Shown here in pieces: positions 51,429-52,947 of a DNA stretch of 52,947 nucleotides; position 1 is the stretch's first letter; each line of letters opens with the position of its first letter. The notes below the pieces were generated by a model. It ran no database searches, was not told the origin of the DNA, and saw only the letters and a program-made list of their open reading frames with translations. The stretch comes from CAZNPU01 sp964575335 (GTDB lineage: Bacteria > Planctomycetota > Phycisphaerae > Phycisphaerales > SM1A02): the NCBI GenBank assembly GCA_964575335.1, contig CAZNPU010000027.1:1-52947 (forward strand), read 5' to 3'. The position numbers were made by a program, and so were the translations under genes.

Positions 51429-52947
51429 TCAAATCACCGAATCGTGTGACGGGATGTTGTGCGCAGGTGCGGTATTGAGCTGCACGAGTTTCTTGTCCTG
51501 CAGCGATTTTGCCTTATCCGCATCGACATAGTCGCTGTGACACGAGGGCTTTTTCTCAGCGCCGCTGGTCTGGCTCATGGCCTTTTTCGTCTTGCTCGCC
51601 AGTCTGTGAATTTCTTCCGGCGAGAGCACGCCACGTTTTTCCAGAATTTCGCGCTGCTCCGGCGTAAGCGCAGCCGACCGCACCGGCTTGCCGCGCTCGA
51701 ACCCTTCCGCCTTGCCCGACGCGAATTCCTGAATCTCCTTGCTGATGCGAACGCTGCACCAGTCGTGGCCGCACATGGCGCAGAAGTCGGTGTCCACATC
51801 GAGATCTTCATCGTGATACGCGCGGGCCACATCGGGATCGAAGCTCAGTTGAAAATGCTTCTCCCAGTTCAATGCAGCGCGGGCCTTGGTCAGTTCATCA
51901 TCCCGATCGCGTGAGCCGGGAATGCCCAGCGCGATATCTGCAGCGTGCGCCGCGATCTTATAGGCGATGCATCCCTGCTTGACGTCATCCTTCTTGGGCA
52001 GGCCCAGGTGCTCCTTCGGCGTGACGTAACACAGCATCGCAGCGCCGTGATACGCAGCGTTCGTTGCGCCGATGCACGAGGTGATGTGGTCATACCCCGG
52101 GAAGATGTCCGTTACCAGCGGTCCAAGCACATAAAACGGCGCGCCGTGACACAGCCGCCGCTGCAGCTTCATGTTGAATTCGATCTGATCCAGCGGCACA
52201 TGGCCGGGACCTTCCACCATCACTTGCACGCCATGTGCCCAGGCGCGTTCGGTGAGTTCGCCGATGGTTTCCAGTTCCGCAAGCTGCGCGCGGTCGGTGG
52301 CGTCAGCGAGGCCGCCGGGCCGCAGACCGTCGCCGATGGAGAAACTGACATCGTATCGCCGCATGATTTGACAGATGTCATCCCACAACTGGTACATCAG
52401 GTTTTCCTGATTATGGACAAGCATCCATTTGGCCAGCAGCGATCCGCCACGCGACACGATGCCGATGAGCCGATTCTTGACGTACTTCAAATGTGCTCGC
52501 CGCACGCCAGCGTGAATGGTCATGTAGTCCACGCCTTGTTTGGCCTGATGCTCGATCGTCTCCAGCACCACAGCGGCGTTGAGGTCTTCAATTTTTCGGC
52601 CGATGATCATCGAGTAAATCGGCACGGTGCCGATGGGCACGGTTGCGTTCCGGATGATCGCTTCGCGCGTTTTGTCCAGGTCGCCGCCGGTGGAGAGGTC
52701 CATCACCGTGTCCGCTCCCCATCGTTCAGCCCATTTGAGCTTCTCAACTTCTTCATCGGTTGACGACGACACCGGCGACGCGCCCATGTTCGCGTTGATT
52801 TTCGTGACGCTTGCACGACCGATGCACATCGGATCGAGCTTGTACTGCAGGTGGTTGATGTTGGCTGGAATGATCATGCGGCCGGCAGCAACTTCATCGC
52901 GCACCTGCTCGGGCGAAAGATGCGGCTCGCGCTCGGCGACGCGCTTC
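51429..52947 (-). CDS. thiC: Phosphomethylpyrimidine synthase ThiC (N-terminus outside the window)
   Basis: At least 505 codons are visible; the gene enters from beyond 52947. Translation of the last 43 bases gives KRVAEREPHLSPEQ leading into VRDEVAAGRMIIPANINH, so the real start is outside. ThiC is a radical SAM enzyme that rearranges aminoimidazole ribotide into the thiamine pyrimidine. Recognisable parts include MCIGRA, the MDLSTGGDL stretch, EGPGHVPLD and the C-terminal CAMCGHDWC (CxxCxxxxC, iron-sulfur ligands). After that cluster about 112 residues follow, roughly 60 more than in E. coli ThiC, ending in a His/Ser/Asn-rich tail. Any TPP riboswitch would lie outside. Confidence 0.95.
   Translation of the reverse strand, partial: KRVAEREPHLSPEQVRDEVAAGRMIIPANINHLQYKLDPMCIGRASVTKINANMGASPVSSSTDEEVEKLKWAERWGADTVMDLSTGGDLDKTREAIIRNATVPIGTVPIYSMIIGRKIEDLNAAVVLETIEHQAKQGVDYMTIHAGVRRAHLKYVKNRLIGIVSRGGSLLAKWMLVHNQENLMYQLWDDICQIMRRYDVSFSIGDGLRPGGLADATDRAQLAELETIGELTERAWAHGVQVMVEGPGHVPLDQIEFNMKLQRRLCHGAPFYVLGPLVTDIFPGYDHITSCIGATNAAYHGAAMLCYVTPKEHLGLPKKDDVKQGCIAYKIAAHAADIALGIPGSRDRDDELTKARAALNWEKHFQLSFDPDVARAYHDEDLDVDTDFCAMCGHDWCSVRISKEIQEFASGKAEGFERGKPVRSAALTPEQREILEKRGVLSPEEIHRLASKTKKAMSQTSGAEKKPSCHSDYVDADKAKSLQDKKLVQLNTAPAHNIPSHDSVI

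Noticed and set aside
1..52947. Search for tRNA, rRNA, CRISPR arrays, transposases, integrases and phage genes
   Set aside because: No T-loop sequences in a tRNA context, no regularly spaced direct repeats and no mobile-element protein were seen by eye.

Overview
The window most likely comes from the chromosome of a planctomycete, probably class Phycisphaerae. This is inferred from the gene families, not from a marker gene. The pointers are a Ser/Thr kinase next to an ECF-type sigma factor, an H-x-G-type prepilin-like protein, an XrtA-class polysaccharide deacetylase, moderately high GC, and many genes without a Shine-Dalgarno (SD) site. I found no tRNA, rRNA, CRISPR array, transposase or phage gene.

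Region 1 (1-17.5 kb) is mostly housekeeping. It holds the 5' end of a 3-hydroxyacyl-CoA dehydrogenase, a GH57 glycosidase, a fused TIGR03546/TIGR03545 membrane protein, a phosphohexomutase (GlmM-like), a PHP phosphatase, an EVE protein, a serine hydrolase, a SirB1-like protein, a yeast-type cytosine deaminase, an RsbU-like phosphatase, a prepilin-like protein, TrpD and Lgt. It ends with a citrate/methylcitrate synthase facing a methylisocitrate lyase across a shared hairpin.

Region 2 (17.6-24.7 kb) is a signalling block: a sigma factor followed by a membrane Ser/Thr kinase, with a divergent membrane-anchored coiled-coil protein that ends in a textbook terminator. A short, isolated NuoG follows.

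Region 3 (24.9-31.1 kb) is an exopolysaccharide locus: a UDP-sugar epimerase, a WcaF-like acetyltransferase, two glycosyltransferases, a decayed epimerase, a methyltransferase and an XrtA-type polysaccharide deacetylase. Several genes overlap by 4 bp, so translational coupling is likely.

Region 4 (31.2-38.8 kb) holds the helicase hrpB, an RNase Z-like protein and dnaA. A 758-bp gene-free region with three perfect DnaA boxes lies behind dnaA and is the probable chromosomal origin. A group II PLP decarboxylase lies on the far side.

Region 5 (39.2-48.3 kb) looks like a stress-tolerance island. It has two small lipoproteins, two DUF1328 membrane peptides, Ku, a general-stress SDR, a glutamine-rich membrane protein, a YciE-like ferritin-fold protein and a duplicated PRC-barrel exported protein. 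Gene-free stretches here are long and carry hairpins.

Region 6 (48.4-52.9 kb) has a GNAT acetyltransferase, a metallophosphoesterase/nucleotidyltransferase pair overlapping by 4 bp, an ABM-domain protein and most of thiC, which runs off the window.
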